Source: Castor canadensis (lineage: Eukaryota > Chordata > Mammalia > Rodentia > Castoridae). Taken from it: a DNA stretch of 64,000 nt. Below, piece by piece: positions 11,893 to 24,367 of the stretch (positions within the stretch are counted from its first letter, which is position 1; each line of letters opens with the position of its first letter). The DNA lies in assembly GCF_047511655.1 (NCBI RefSeq), contig NC_133390.1:166630583-166694582 (forward strand). Reading direction: 5' to 3'. A program made the position numbers and the translations under genes. Below the pieces are notes generated by a model. That model was not told the DNA's origin. It made no database searches and saw only the letters and a program-made list of their open reading frames with translations.

Positions 11893-12092
11893 GAATCCAG
11901 ACTGGATGCCGGTGGCTCACGCCTGTAATCCTAGCTAGTCAGGAGACAGAGATCAGGAGGCTTGCAGTTTGAAGCCAGCCCAGGCAAAGAGTTCACAAGA
12001 CCCTATCTTGAAAAACCCTTCACAAAAATAGGGCTGGTGGAGTGGCCCTGAGTGCAAGCCCCAGTACCACAAAAAAAAAAAAAAAAAAAAAT
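11893..12092 (+). repeat. Dimeric SINE (B1-like plus truncated ID), young subtype
   Basis: ccggtggctcacgcctgtaa, then agagatcaggaggcttgcag, then gggctggtggagtggccctg, ending cccagtaccac and a 20-base A run at 12071-12090. It is little diverged compared with the MIRs. Confidence 0.8.
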
Positions 12093-13330
12093 CCAATTTG
12101 GAACATTCAGGCTAGAAAACAGACAGCCCAAAAGAAAAAAGGGCCTGGGAAGTCTCCTGGAAGATGAACTAAGCCTGCACCAGAGCACAGAGGAAGAGAC
12201 AGACCCAGTGCTTGTGCTGGGGAGTGGGAGTTGGGCTCATGTAAGCTCTTGCCGGCTTCAGAGCCAAGGGCTCTCCGCTCTTCTCATCTCCACATCTACT
12301 AACAGCTACTGGTAGCTTGGAATCTACCATCTTGGTAGTATTTACACTATGGTAATTGGCAGACTGTTGGGAGCAGGGTTATTCCCACCCTGGGGAGCTA
12401 TTTAATCAGCAGGCTACTTCTCAGAACAGACATGAACTAGAAAAAATTGAACTGTCTTAGCAAATACGGATCTTTGCATTTGATCTCTGCTCTAGATTAT
12501 TTCTGTGATCCCTACCCCTCCACACATACACACCCTACTTGAAAAAACAGATTACAAGCTCTCTGATAAAACTCCTTGGAGTTTTATTCACTTATGGCTG
12601 TGAATCACAGGACAGCTCTCAGAGGGGATCTTGGGCAGCATGTGTATATAAAAGGAAGCTTGCAATTTGCTCCAGGAAAGCAGTGAGAGAGTGGAAAAGG
12701 ACACTTTCAGTCTCTGTCCAGGACTCTTCCCCATAGTGTAATCCCTAGAAAATGGTCATATTTGTTTAAATTCTGAGGCTGTGGTCTGTTTCCCACAAAA
12801 ATATGCCTGAGTCAGTCAAAGATGAAGAGAGGAAATGATGCTTTAGGAAGAGACAAGAAGCCAAGATAGAAAAGGTTTTTACACACACACACACACACAC
12901 ACACGGTGTTTAAGAGACTGAGAAAAGTTCAGCCAGACAATGTCATGAGTGAATAAAGAGCAAGGATGGAGGCGATGACAAAGGACTTTGACTGCCATGT
13001 TCCCTAAGCATGGCTGACCAGTTAGCAATTTGCCAATCAGTCTCCCCTTTTTCTTGGCACACACCTAGACTGCCTCCCAGTGTCCATTGCCAGTCCAGAG
13101 CTGTGAATGGCTCTGGACAATGGAAGGTAGTGGACATGATGTGCCCATCTTCTGGCCCAGCCAATGGAAACCTTGCACATATATCCCTCTATGTGCTTTC
13201 CCTCTTCCGTAGCTTGAGTCAGAAGAACGTGACAATTCTGGATGCCGTATGTTGAAGGTGGCAGAACCATAATGTAGACAGAGCCTGGATCCCTGATTCA
13301 TCACTTGGAGGAGAACTGCCCATACAGGAG
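12093..13330. other. Intron 2, no gene; (AC)n at 12881-12904
   Basis: Mostly unassigned sequence. A pure AC dinucleotide run of 12 units lies at 12881-12904. Several short open frames in 12879-13304 overlap on both strands and look incidental. Confidence 0.5.
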
Positions 13331-13334
13331 GGAA

Positions 13335-13432
13335 CCTATTTCGGTTTTGGCAGTCCTGGGAGTTGAACTCAGAGCTTTGTGTTTGCTAGGCAAGTGCTCT
13401 ATTGCTTGAGCCACGCCTCAGCTATGAGATGT
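13335..13432 (-). repeat. ID-like SINE
   Basis: Complement of the ID unit: ggcagtcctgggagttgaac ... gcaagtgctctattgcttga. Confidence 0.7.
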
Positions 13433-13865
13433 GCCCAAGGGGGCAGAGAGGACAGGTGCTCTCTTCAGATGAGATTCTGGAACACACTAGTTTGTCTGGA
13501 TGTCTGTTTTTCTTTCATATTAGTCTCTCAGACCTACTAAGAATCAGTCACTGATGAGCATTTAGTGAGTGCCTGCTGTATGCAAGGAATAGCTGGGGTT
13601 CCTCTTACTCAAAGCCCCCAAAATTCTAGTTCCTGGAGAGCAGGCCTTTCCAAAGGATGGTTTTCCCCCTCTTGGAAGCCTGAAGACAAGAGGAGAAATC
13701 GGTCTGTCAGGCCGGTGTCTCCATGGCTTACCACTGGTAGGACCAAAGTGATATGGTACCAGGCCATTAACAAGTAACATTGCTCCATTAACATTCAGTT
13801 TCAACCATTCTCATTACATCAGCGAAACAGTCTCATTTGGTGCTAGTGTCTTCAGCATTTCTTTT
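13432..13865. other. Intron 2, no recognised feature
   Basis: No gene or repeat family recognised. Confidence 0.4.
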
Positions 13866-13867
13866 AT

Positions 13868-13965
13868 GCTTTTTTCTGCCACTCCCTTGGTGCTGGGGAT
13901 TGAACCTGGGGTCCCATGCACACTAAGCCCATGCTCTACCACTGAGCTACACCCCCAACCCCATT
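13868..13965 (-). repeat. ID-like SINE
   Basis: ggtgctggggattgaacctg ... ctctaccactgagctacacc is the complement of an ID/tRNA-Ala-like unit. Confidence 0.8.
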
Positions 13966-14560
13966 GCTCCTTTTTGCAGAGTCAGCCCAGCACCAAGCAG
14001 CCTTGGTGTGAGCTTTTAGCAACTGAAGATGGCTCACTGATGCTTTGCTGCATTGTGTTTTTCTTTTGGCTAACTTCTTTTAATGTGCTACTGGATTTCT
14101 ATTTAAGGTAATGATCTAAAGTTTCTTTATAAAAATAAATTTAGGTTTAAGGAATTCAAAATAGTTTCAAGTAGTAAGAGACTAAACATTCCAGATGTAT
14201 GTAGACAGGCATGGTTCTGGAAGGTACCTCGGTGGCTGGCATTTGGGAGACCCTACCTTTAGCCCTTACTAAAAGCCTGTACCTCCAGGCTTTTGCCCTT
14301 CCATGTCTGCTCTTCCATATTGACCTTGGACTCCATTTGGGCTGAAGCCATGGTAACAATAGCTGCATATGGCTGGGCCATGGGAAAGGCCAAGCAAGGA
14401 AGCCAATGGAGGAAGGCTCTTTCCCCAAGGAGAACTCAGTGCTTTGGAAAGTGAGTCAGTGGCAGAGATCTCCCACCCTAAAAACAACATGGGTGGGAAG
14501 ATAAAATGGAACAAATCCTGCAGAAAGCCTGGGACCCCACAGCTGCCCTTCAAGGGAACT
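13965..14560. other. Intron 2, no recognised feature
   Basis: No gene or confident repeat. Confidence 0.4.
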
Positions 14561-14850
14561 TATTCTAGAGATACATTGGTCCATTGGTAAAAGGACATGT
14601 GTATAGCTTTACCTGACAGCAAAAGTCTGGAAACAACCACGTGCAACAGACAACAATGAAATAAATTATGACATAGCTATATAATGGACTACTATGTGGG
14701 AGTTTGGAAAATCCGAGGCAGTTCTGTATTTGGGAAGATTTGGAAGTATCTCTAATATATACAAAGCAAAGAGGAAAAACCCCAAAGTTTTAAACAGTAT
14801 GTACAATACACACATTTTTATGTAAGACAAGGAAATAGAAATCTAAATAT
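14560..14850 (+). repeat. Old L1 3' UTR fragment
   Basis: aaagtctggaaacaaccacg, ctatataatggactactatg and aacagtatgtacaatacaca follow the order of an old L1 3' end. Confidence 0.7.
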
Positions 14851-15680
14851 GCCTTTGCTTGTGGCAGTTGGGACTGTACGAAACTGCTATTTTGCAGGTC
14901 AAACCTGGGTACTTATTAATGATCTCCCATGTTCCATCTTCATCTATGCATAAGGTAACTCTGAAAGGGAAGGAAAGAAACACAAGCAAAAAGAAGCTAC
15001 AACAAAACAGGCACAGGAAGAAGAGATGGGCTACACTTTTATAACTTTTACTTTGGGATGAAATGAATGTATAATATATATATTAAGTAAAAGGGAAAAT
15101 CCTGAGGGCCTCTCCCTCCAGGTTTTCTGTGGCATGATTGCTTGTCTCCACACCCCTGCCCGCCGAGCTGGGGCTGTCAGAGAAGAACCATGCAGGTCTG
15201 AGCTGGGTTGAGAACACCCAGGTTAGCCTCTGCCAAATCCCCTTCTAGAGCACACAGTCAGTGACACTTCCACTCCACCTGGTGGGTCAGAACACAAGAG
15301 GCCACAGTCCTTGGCCAGGCTCCACCAAGGCCACAACAAGCCCTGTGGGGTGACCTTGCGGTAATACCCCTCCCAGATGAGGTTGCACGAAGCCAGGACG
15401 GAAGAGAATGGCACTTCAGCAGTAATGCGATAGGTCCACACAGGGACATGGCTTGGCCACAGGTGGCTTCAGAGGTGGGTTCCCATGCAGCCCCTTCCTC
15501 TCGCCTATCTGTAGTCCCCTCTCAGGCACTAGGAGGCAGGCTGCCCCTGGGGTGACCGCTGGGAGTATGGAAACACTGGGTTATCATGCAGACAGCTCAC
15601 CCTGTCTGGTTCTTCAGTCGATACCACCAGGAGGAATCATGGGGGTAAGACAGATCACAGTTATGATAATAAAAGTGACA
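14850..15680. other. Intron 2, no recognised feature
   Basis: Unassigned sequence. 15220-15450 is GC-richer, with antisense open frames judged incidental. Confidence 0.4.
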
Positions 15681-15880
15681 GCGGCCTGTAGCGAATGACT
15701 ACTGTGTGCTGGGTACAACAGTAGCGCTTGTCTCACTCTACCTTCACAACACCCCAGCAGTAAGCACTATTTGGATTTCTGCTACATTCCACAGTTGGGG
15801 AAACTAAGGCTCAGGGAAGCAGCTGGCCCAGAGAACAAGTGCTACCCACCCCCAAAGCCCGTGCTCCTGACCATACACGT
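15680..15880 (-). repeat. MIR SINE
   Basis: actactgtgtgctgggtaca ... gttggggaaactaaggctca is complement MIR. Confidence 0.7.
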
Positions 15881-16845
15881 CTGTGCCTCCGTTTCTCCAC
15901 TGGAAAGTTGGGCGGGGGATGCAGGGACTCGAACAACAGGGCTGCTGTGAAGAGGCTGCAGATATTTTGGTCAGAGCAGACTCAGGGACACAAGATCATG
16001 GTTTACATCTCTGCAGGGACATCGCACAGACGTCGCTAGCTGCTCACCAAATACCCATGCTCTCCTCCCTCCCCACAGACAGACACCTACTGCAGTCAGG
16101 GAGGCAATGTGTCTGACTAAAAATACCCCTTTCCCAACTCCTCTGCATCTAGGGAGGGAGGGGCAGAGCCCCAGGGTGGGCTTCCTCTGCCCAGGAAGAA
16201 AAGCTGTGGCATTTTCACCTTTGCCCTTCCTACCTTTCTGACTGCAATGCACACTCTATGAAGCAAGAAGCAAGGGCCATCTTTAGGGCTGAGGACAAAA
16301 GCCACACTCTAAAGATAGCAGAAGGGCAGGGTGGATTGGTGGGGAGGGGTCCCTGAGGGCATCCTGGAACTGCTGCATCAGCCCTACCTGCCTGGCTGGT
16401 CTTGTCTGGGGGTGGGGAAACAAGCCCACTAGGTAAATAACCATTGGCAGCTTCCATGGCTAGCCTGGCTGACACAGGCCTCAAGCGCAGAGCTGGGGCC
16501 CATGCCCCAGAGAGCAGAAAACCTAGCTGGTATAGTAAATCCCAGCATTGAGCTGTGCAAAGTTGGCCTGGACCTTCTGGAGAGCTGGTGAGCTCTCACA
16601 TCTAGAGATACAGAAGTGACAGAATGGTCACTGGGCAGGGATGATGGGAAAGGATTCTGACTTTGGCTGGGGTTGAACCAACGGCCTTGCACACCTCAAT
16701 CATAACCACTTGAGGAGGTGAGGAAAGGACTCCATGATGTATGCCCAGTTATGTATGGGCAAACACGAACGCCCTATAGTGACCCACGAAGGCACTTCCA
16801 ATACAGCTTCCAGCAGGAAGGAGAATGTTCTATATCTGCCACATC
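15880..16845. other. Intron 2, no recognised feature
   Basis: Unassigned unique sequence. Confidence 0.4.
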
Positions 16846-16965
16846 CAAAACAGTAGCTACTGAGCACTTGAAGTGTGGCCACTATGACCAAGGAAGAGAA
16901 TCTTTAATTTACTTAATCTAATTTAATAGCCAAATGTTACCAGTGGCTGCCATACCAGACGACAC
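16845..16965 (+). repeat. Ancient hAT-like DNA transposon fragment
   Basis: gagcacttgaagtgtggcca ... gccaaatgttaccagtggct is a common mammalian hAT-type end. Confidence 0.55.
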
Positions 16966-17200
16966 GGCCACCTGGTTCCATCCATACCTCCACGATCTCT
17001 CTGGTCTCCCTTCCTACTACTGTCCTCCCTTGTAACTTCACTTCAGCCACACTGGTCTCACATGCCAGGCAGCTTTTCCCTCTTGTTGGGCTGCTCTGCC
17101 CAACTGCCCTCAGCCCTTCTTCCAACCCTTTCCTGTCTCTGAGGCCTTACCCTGGCTACTTACTTAAAAATGACACTTGTTATCTCCCACGGCTCTGTAA
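16965..17200 (+). repeat. L2-like LINE fragment
   Basis: Diverged L2 wording in ctcttgttgggctgctctgc and cctgtctctgaggcctt. A weak L2-like scrap on the opposite strand lies near 17430-17560. Confidence 0.4.
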
Positions 17201-18600
17201 CTTACAATGTTTGCTGGGCGGTCTCCCTCCCTGGCTAGGATGGAAATGCTGTGAAGGCCAGGTTCTTCAGGCTTTCTTCCCTGAGCTGGTACATCACCAG
17301 CTCTCCCTAAATAACTATTGAATATGTTTGAAGGCTTAAATGAGTAAAATAAAAGTGCCTCTGTACTGTAAGTTTTTCCCATTATAAGACAATTGACAGC
17401 CAACAGTGGTCGGTCAGTCAACCTACTTCTAGAGTCACCCATATGTGCTGGGTACTATGCCAAGTGCCAGTACCTGGACCAAGGTGCCAGGAATACATAA
17501 AACAGGGAACTGAGACTAGTAGGGAGCTCAGAGCTTCCCTGAGGAAGAAACAGTCGAGCTGAGTAAGGCCAGATGAATGGGCAGGTGTTGGTGAGGTAAA
17601 GGGTGACAGAAAAGCATTTCAGGAAAATGGAACAGCATGTATGAAGGACAGCAGGAAGGAAAGATTACAGCTCTTGGAGGAGCTGTGGCTGAAGGTGAGT
17701 AAGGGGAGACTGGTGTGAGACGGGGCTGGTGGATGAACTGGAGCCAGAACATCCTTTGTGGGCCAAAGGAAGGGATCTGGAATTTCTCCTAAAGCAGATA
17801 CCCCTGCTGCCTATATCCTATCTCCTCTGTCTGGTCCTCGTTTCACCCCAGACTCACCTGGCATTGTCAGGGTCACCTAAGCCCAGCTGCCCACTGTCTG
17901 TCAAGAGTCTACACAAATGCTGTAGGAAATCCCTTCACTTTACTCAAGCCCAATTATAACCCAGAAGTGGGGGGAATTTCTATCCCAGGGGAGACTCCCA
18001 GTAAATGAGGGACTGCAGACGTGGTCCATCCCCACGTCTGCAGTCCATCCTTGGGGTACTGACACCCAGCCAAGTCCAGTCCCTGTGGGCTGCAGCAATA
18101 ATGATTGCGTAACACATATGTAGCTGAAGCATGGCTCGTTCTTCCCTGTCTCACTCTCCCTACTCACTCCCTCTCACCTCCTCCTTCCTGGCATCACCTC
18201 CCAAATAAACTGCTGGCACTGAATCTTTGTTTCAGGCTCTGCTTTGGAGGAAACACAGGCCAAGGGCCCCACAAAAGTTTTGTACATCTGTGTGGCACAG
18301 TCAGGCTGATGTTTTCAAGAACTTGCCCTGGCTGCTGTGTGAAGAGCATGGGGCAGGAAGAAGAGTGGAGAGTCAAGGAGCTCCTTGCAGGGGCAGGGAG
18401 CAGAGGATGAGGGGGCAGGGGGCTGGTGGTGGTGGCAGTAGAGAAAAGAGGCTGGAGACAAACATGGGTGCCTGGTTCCCTGCAGGAGCAGAGGCTCCAC
18501 AGGCCGGTGTGGTGACACAGAGGACTGGCTTGACCCTGTCTGGCTGAGAGAGCTGTCCTCATCAGGTTCCATCCCTCAACCCAGCCTGGCTCCAGACCTG
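17200..18600. other. Intron 2, no gene; perfect hairpin at 18010-18046
   Basis: Mostly unassigned. The only striking element is a perfect 15-bp inverted repeat around a 7-base loop at 18010-18046. Open frames at 18194-18572 occur on both strands and look incidental. Confidence 0.5.
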
Positions 18601-18604
18601 GTGC

Positions 18605-18675
18605 AAGGGGCTATTTTTAGAGATCTGGGTGTTTATTGGAAGGACTGATGCCTGGCTTTATTTTTAACCCCTTTC
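18605..18675. promoter_or_regulatory. Candidate paired MEF2 sites
   Basis: CTATTTTTAG at 18611-18620 and TTATTTTTAA at 18658-18667 both fit the MEF2 consensus YTAWWWWTAR exactly. They lie 47 bp apart, with a forkhead-like TGTTTATT (18630-18637) between them. The block is repeat-free and inside intron 2 of a MEF2-class muscle gene. Activity is inferred. Confidence 0.4.
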
Positions 18676-18879
18676 CAATGGCAGAGCTTGGCTGGTATGG
18701 ACTCAGGAAGGGAAGTGGAAGTCGCACTGGGCTTTGCAAACCCAAAACGGTGCATGAGGGAAAGAGGAAGCTTGGAGGCGAAGACTGCTGTTCACTGTGT
18801 TCCACTCACTTTGAGTAGGAAGAGCAGTGATAAAACTGGCCACGGCCTCCACTCACCAAACACGCACATGGCATCACAG

Positions 18880-19065
18880 CCATGCAAAGAAGCCCTTTAC
18901 ACAACCCTCTCTTTTCACCCTTCCTGCAACCCCAATCTACAGGTGAGGAAAGTGAGGTGCATGGAGGATCCAGCGTACGCCATGGGCAAGGACAGCAGGA
19001 TTTGAACCCCAGTCCCTCAGTCTCCCTGGCTTGTGCTCTCAGCCACTGTCCAGACAGAAGCATGG
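18880..19065 (-). repeat. MIR SINE
   Basis: caatctacaggtgaggaaag ... cagcaggatttgaaccccag is complement MIR. Confidence 0.7.
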
Positions 19066-19319
19066 CCAGCAGCAAGTATGAAAGTAGGACAGTAACCTGA
19101 CACGTAAGCACTGAAAGGCTCTCTTCCAGTGAGGGAGCCAAGTCTGGATGGGAACATATGAGCCTGTGACTGTGGTTCTGAATTCTGCGGTTTCCTCATC
19201 TGAGAAATGGGTTCCTCTGATAAACAGCTCTCCCCTGTGGGGGTTCAGCGAGAAGCCCATTAAGTGCCTCCCAATGGAGCCTGGCAGGTGGCACCAGAGG
19301 GGTACTGTGAGATCCCCTG

Positions 19320-19560
19320 CCCTGCTCTGTGCCAGCCACTGTCCTGGGCATGTCACACCTACGAACACCTGCTGGATCCTCCCTTATGCCCGTGGTGCAG
19401 CTTCTCTCTGACCTCCAGCTCAGAGATGATTTATGGAGGGACAGGAAGCCACCTGCCCAAAGCCACATGGCTAGCAAATGTGCAGGCCTGGAGCCCAGTC
19501 TGCCTGACCGTGACCTTGAGCTCTGCGATGTTGACCTGCAGCAGTCACTAGCATCCTCAT
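19320..19560 (-). repeat. MIR SINE
   Basis: ctgtgccagccactgtcctg ... gcctggagcccagtctgcct is complement MIR. Confidence 0.65.
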
Positions 19561-20880
19561 TACACTGTTAATCCAGCATTCTTGTGTTGCACCCTTCCAG
19601 CGCTAATCCGAGTCCCTGGCACTCAGCTCAGGTGCCAGGGTAGCATGGCAAGCACTGGCCTCACTGGGAGATGGGGAGTCCCTTACCTGTGCGGTCAGGG
19701 GTCACTTTTCTCCCCAAGGTGCAGACCTGTCTGTCCTCTTGGCTAGCTAGGCTTAGTATCAAGGCAGGCAAGGCTCTGCAGCTGGACCTGAAGCATGGGT
19801 CACAGGGCTGGGGAAGGCACTGTAGAAAACTCCTCTCTGCCTCACAGAGTCAACAAGTGTGGCCCAGAAACCAACTGCAGTTTCATGACAGTGTTCCCCA
19901 CACTGCCCTCTCGCTGCACTCCTCTCTGCGCCAACCCAGCTTGCCACGGGGCCCTGGCTGGGTCTCTGCCCCCTCCCAGGCCTCAGTTTCTCCACTGTGA
20001 TTGAACACCTTGGGCCTCCACCTCCCCAAGGCGCCTTTTATTCTGACCAGCTCTTTCTGAGGACACATGCGAGCAGGTGGCCCACGCTCTGGTTCTCTGC
20101 TCTCCAAGCTTAGAGGCCTGAGTCCCCCAAACACACTGAGCCCTAGTTCCTGCTGTCAGGAACCTGGGCAAGTGCTTCCTCCTCCCCAGGACCTCTCGGT
20201 TGGGAGTCACAGCTGTTTCGTGTATGTCACGAGAATCCCACCCTGACAACTCAGGAAATTCCACCACGCCCCAGTCCTCAGCCTCTGGGTGCCCAGAGAG
20301 TTTGGCCATCTGGCGATTCACAAAGGAAGGATGTAAGAAAGGCAGGAGTCCCAGCTCAGCCCATCCGCAGGGAGGTGAGCACACTCAGTGGAACCTCCTA
20401 GCAGGAGATGAGCCAGAGTCCGAGGTCAAGGACACCCCTGCCTCCGTGGGTACACAGGTGTTGAGGGCGGGTCCCAAGGTCATGGCACACCTGAGTGTCT
20501 TCAAATGACTTAGTAAAGACTCAACAGGCAGGACACACAGCGATGGCCGTAAGGGTGTGGGGAGAAGCTTGTGCTGGGACCTTTTGGTTATGGGGTGTGA
20601 CATGACAACAGTGCACCTTGACTGCCCAGCAAACCCACCCCAGGAATTTAACCCACGGCTGTGCAGGAGCTTGGTCTTCCTTGTGGCAATAACTCTAAGA
20701 ATCTGTTGGATGTATAGGAGGGGATGGCGTGGGACATGGGACAAGCATGGTTTAGAGTTCTGCTTGCTTGTGTGCGTTAATCCACTCAAGGACACAGTGG
20801 CCCTCGTCAGGAGAGAGTCTACCGAGTTCACATGTGACAATGAATGCAGGGTTAGGTGAAGTGGTCTAACCCCTTACTGC
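19560..20880. other. Intron 2, no gene
   Basis: GC-moderate, unassigned. Overlapping open frames of 100-150 codons on both strands (19983-20840) have no recognisable domain and are treated as chance. Confidence 0.4.
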
Positions 20881-21130
20881 AGCTTTGCTTATCACCATGA
20901 CCAGAAGTCAGCCATGGTCCAAAAATGTCAAATGGAAAACTCTAGAAACCAGTCTATTGTTACAGTTACTTGATTTTATTATTAGTGTTGTTAATCTCTT
21001 ACTGTGCCTAATTTATAAATTAAACTTTACCATAGGTATGCATATAGGAAAAAGCATAGTATATGTAGGGTTTCATACTATCCACTTTTGTTATGGCTTG
21101 GAATCTATTCCCCACGGGTAAGGAAGGACT
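20880..21130 (+). repeat. Ancient DNA transposon-like repeat (Tigger-like?)
   Basis: ctcttactgtgcctaattta, ataggaaaaagcatagtata and tagggtttcatactatcc match a common mammalian DNA-transposon-derived repeat as remembered. The family name is uncertain. Confidence 0.5.
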
Positions 21131-21289
21131 TCTGTTTCCAGTGTGTCCAATGATATTTGAATGTGGCTGACTGGATAATATCCCCAGCTGGGCCATCCAT
21201 TTAACCAGCTCTGCAAGCAAGGATACAAGTCAAGGAGTTTCACAGCGGCTTCACTTTCAATCTCCATCAAGAGATATCTGGTGAAATAA

Positions 21290-21605
21290 ATCATGATGCT
21301 CCAAACTATAGAATACTATACAGCTATGAAAAAGAAAAAGACAGCTCTAAGTGTATAAAATGGAAAGATCTCAAAAGGTTATGTAGGTGGTTCTAATGAT
21401 GAAAACAAAAATATCAAAATCAGAAGAAGTTAAATGGAAGAATTCCTCAAGTGGGGTATGGATAATAGTTGTTTCAGAGGTGCATCTGGGTTAGAAGTAC
21501 AACCGGGGAGTTACTACCTTCTCTTTTTCTTTTTTTTTTTATTCTGAGTTTCCTTAAATTTTAATGTTATGTAGAACAATGTAAAAAAGAACAGAAGAAG
21601 TAAAG
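21290..21605 (+). repeat. Old L1 3' UTR fragment
   Basis: atagaatactatacagctat, ggaaagatctcaaaaggtta and a T-rich block are typical of the old L1 3' end. Confidence 0.65.
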
Positions 21606-21639
21606 AGCGAGATAGAGAAAAGTCACCATATTTTAAATG

Positions 21640-21810
21640 GCAGAACACTGAGAACAGAGACTCTGGAGTCAGAACTTCAGCCCTGTCACTAGCCCTGATG
21701 CCAGCATGTGAGAAGTCTCTTATGCCTCAGTCGGAACTGGATGTGTCAGCTAAGCACTTAGAACAGCACCTGCCACACACTAAGTTCTCAATAAACACCC
21801 TCCGAAAATA
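21640..21810 (+). repeat. MIR SINE
   Basis: agactctggagtcagaactt ... ttagaacagcacctgccaca, ending with ctcaataaac. Confidence 0.75.
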
Positions 21811-22960
21811 TCAGCCTTCACCAGCCAGGATCTCCCGTGAGGCCCCAGACAGGCCAGGCTGAGCGATGCCACAGCAGAAGGCTGCTGAGCCCCAGGTGTC
21901 CTGACTCAAGCCCCAAACTCCTGCTGCTCTTCTCCAATGGCCCTCCCCTGACAGAAGATGAGGAAGAGGAACGCAGTGAGAAGACAAGGTAACGGAGGAT
22001 TCTTGACTTCTGTCCCACCTGGGGACAACATCCTGGACGCAGAGAGGGAGAACAGGATGCATGACCTTGGGTTCACCTTTCTCTGTGCGCCTCCTCCCAC
22101 ACCCTTCCCTTCCCCCATTGTTCCCCCAGTCTAAGGGGCATTTGTCCCTACACCTGCAAGCCTCCTGATTCAACACTGGGCAGAGTGACTCAGGCTACCT
22201 CAACCCTCTCTTCCCAATTAAAATAATAATAATAATAAAAAGAATACAACCAACCTTAGCCCAGGCTTCTCAAAACCCAGGCCCCTGGCCAGCAGCCTGG
22301 AGGTGTGGCCAGTGCTTTCCTCCCCACTCAATGGTTCTGCATGTGTCAGGTCTCTGTCATCTTGCTAAGATCCCTGAAGCTACTCTTCATCGGCCCCATC
22401 AGTAGCCTGGTCCCTGCTATCCAGCTCCTCACTCTTGCATCAGGAGGAATGGTCCAGAGATGGTCATCATCAGCACAGGTCACTCCCAGCTCTCGTGGGT
22501 ACCCACAGTCTAGAAAGAGTTCACTAAGGGGCCAGAGACAGCACACAGCAGGTATATAATTTTGGGTCTGCGTACTGTCTGTGTGCACACGAGTGTGTGT
22601 GTTCACACTGGTGGGTTTTGATGCATGGATGTGAGCACTTTAGACTTGAGTGAAAGACATGTTCCATCTCTCCTTGTTGTATTGACTTCTCTCTTTCCTC
22701 ACCTCCTGCTTCACTTCCTCCTTCTCTCCTCTTTGTCCTCCCCTGCTCCCAAACTAAGTCCTCTGATTTGCGATGCAAAGTACTTGAGAGTGGGAAGATT
22801 TCACACCAGGCAGACATTGTTCCTCCGTGCCTCTTGACATGATATAATATGAAACACACAGAACCATTTGATAAGTTTCCATGCCAGAAAAACTGAACCT
22901 GATCTATTTTTGATAGAATTTATAGGAAGCACAGGAAAGAAAGAAAGGAAGAGGTCACAC
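21810..22960. other. Intron 2, no gene; (AAT)n at 22221-22237
   Basis: Unassigned sequence with a short AAT run. Open frames on both strands look incidental. Confidence 0.4.
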
Positions 22961-23167
22961 TGTTTCAAAAGTACTGAAAAAAATTAAACCGAGTAAATGT
23001 AAAGATATCCCATGTTCACAGATTGCTAAACTGACGGTATTCCCCCAACTGATCTACAGATCCATCCAAATCCCTCTCGTAATCTCAGCCTCTTTTCATT
23101 TTCAGAAACCTTAAAGCTGATGCTAAAAATTTATTGTGGAAATGGAAAGGACCAGAAATATCCAGAT

Positions 23168-23410
23168 ATAAAAAGGGGTAGGAGGGTGAATGAAGGGGAA
23201 ATATTGTGTACTCACCTACGAAAATGGAAAAAGCAGACCTGATGAAATTATTCCAGGAATGGGAAGAGAGGGGATAAAGGAGAACGATGGAGGGATGAAT
23301 TCAACTATGATATATTGTGTAAGAAGTTCTGTAAATGTCACAATGTTCCCCCAATACAAAAATAATATTATGATAAAAAAAGAAGAGAAAAAAATGAAAA
23401 GAATAAAGAA
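23168..23410 (+). repeat. Younger L1 3' end inserted in older L1
   Basis: gatggagggatgaattcaac, atgatatattgtgtaagaag and aatgtcacaatgttccccca are the 3' UTR of a rodent-type L1. It is A-rich at its 3' end. Short similar words (atccagata / atccaagata) flank it, as for a target duplication. Confidence 0.6.
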
Positions 23411-23644
23411 AATCCAAGATAATCTTGAAAAAGAGGGAAAAAGTTGGAGGACTCACACTTCCCAATTTCAAACCTCAGTACATAGTGGTCGTGTGCACGG
23501 CCAACCTCTAGCTAAAGGATCAATGATATATAGACCAAGGAACTGAGAGTCCAGAAACAAACTCTCATGTTTGTGATCAATGGATCTTTAATGAGGAGGC
23601 TGAGGCAAATTAATGGGGGAAATAACAGTCTTTTCTTTTTTTCC

Positions 23645-23735
23645 TTTCTGTTTTTTTTGGCCATGCTGGGATTTGAACTCAAGGCCTCACACCTGCTAGG
23701 CAGGTGCTCTACCACTTAAGCCACTCCAGCAGCCC
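23645..23735 (-). repeat. ID-like SINE
   Basis: ccatgctgggatttgaactc ... gtgctctaccacttaagcca is the complement of an ID unit. Confidence 0.75.
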
Positions 23736-24004
23736 CAGAAGAGTCTTTTCAAAGTGCTGGGACAACTGCAAATTCCCCATCAAAAGAGTGAAATTAGACT
23801 CTACCTTATACTATATGCAAAAATTACCTGGGCTCATAGGACAAAGGTAAAACTACAAAACTCTGAAAAATATGCAGGAATGAATTTTGGATTAGAAAAT
23901 ATACTCTCAGGTATGACAGCAAAAAGCACAAGGAACAAAAGAAAAATAAACTGGACTTCAACAAAATTTAAACTCTTGGTATTTCTAAGGATGCCATCAG
24001 GAAA

Positions 24005-24250
24005 ACGAAGAGCCAGGTGCAGTGGCTCACACCTCTAATCCCAGCTATTTAGGAGGCAGAGGCAGGAGAATCTCAAGTTTAAGTCCAGCTTGGGTTGGTG
24101 AAACCCTGTCTCCAGAAAAACAAATAAATAAAAAGAGCTGGGGGTGTAGAATCAGTGGTAGGACACTTTCCTACCATGCTTGAAGCCCCAGATTCAATCC
24201 TTAGTACCACAAAAGGAAAAAAAAAGAAAAGAGAAGGGAAGGGAAGGGGG
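24005..24250 (+). repeat. Dimeric SINE (B1 plus ID) with purine tail
   Basis: B1 part: agccaggtgcagtggctcac. ID part: gagctgggggtgtagaatca. The A-rich tail has drifted to an AAGGG-type run at 24218-24250. Confidence 0.75.
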
Positions 24251-24367
24251 GGGTGGCAATCCACAGAATGGGAGAAATATTTGCAAATGACATATTTTAG
24301 AAGTGACTTGTATTCAGAATAGCTAAAGAATTCTTAGAACTTGATGATAAAAAAAAAAAGACAAATA

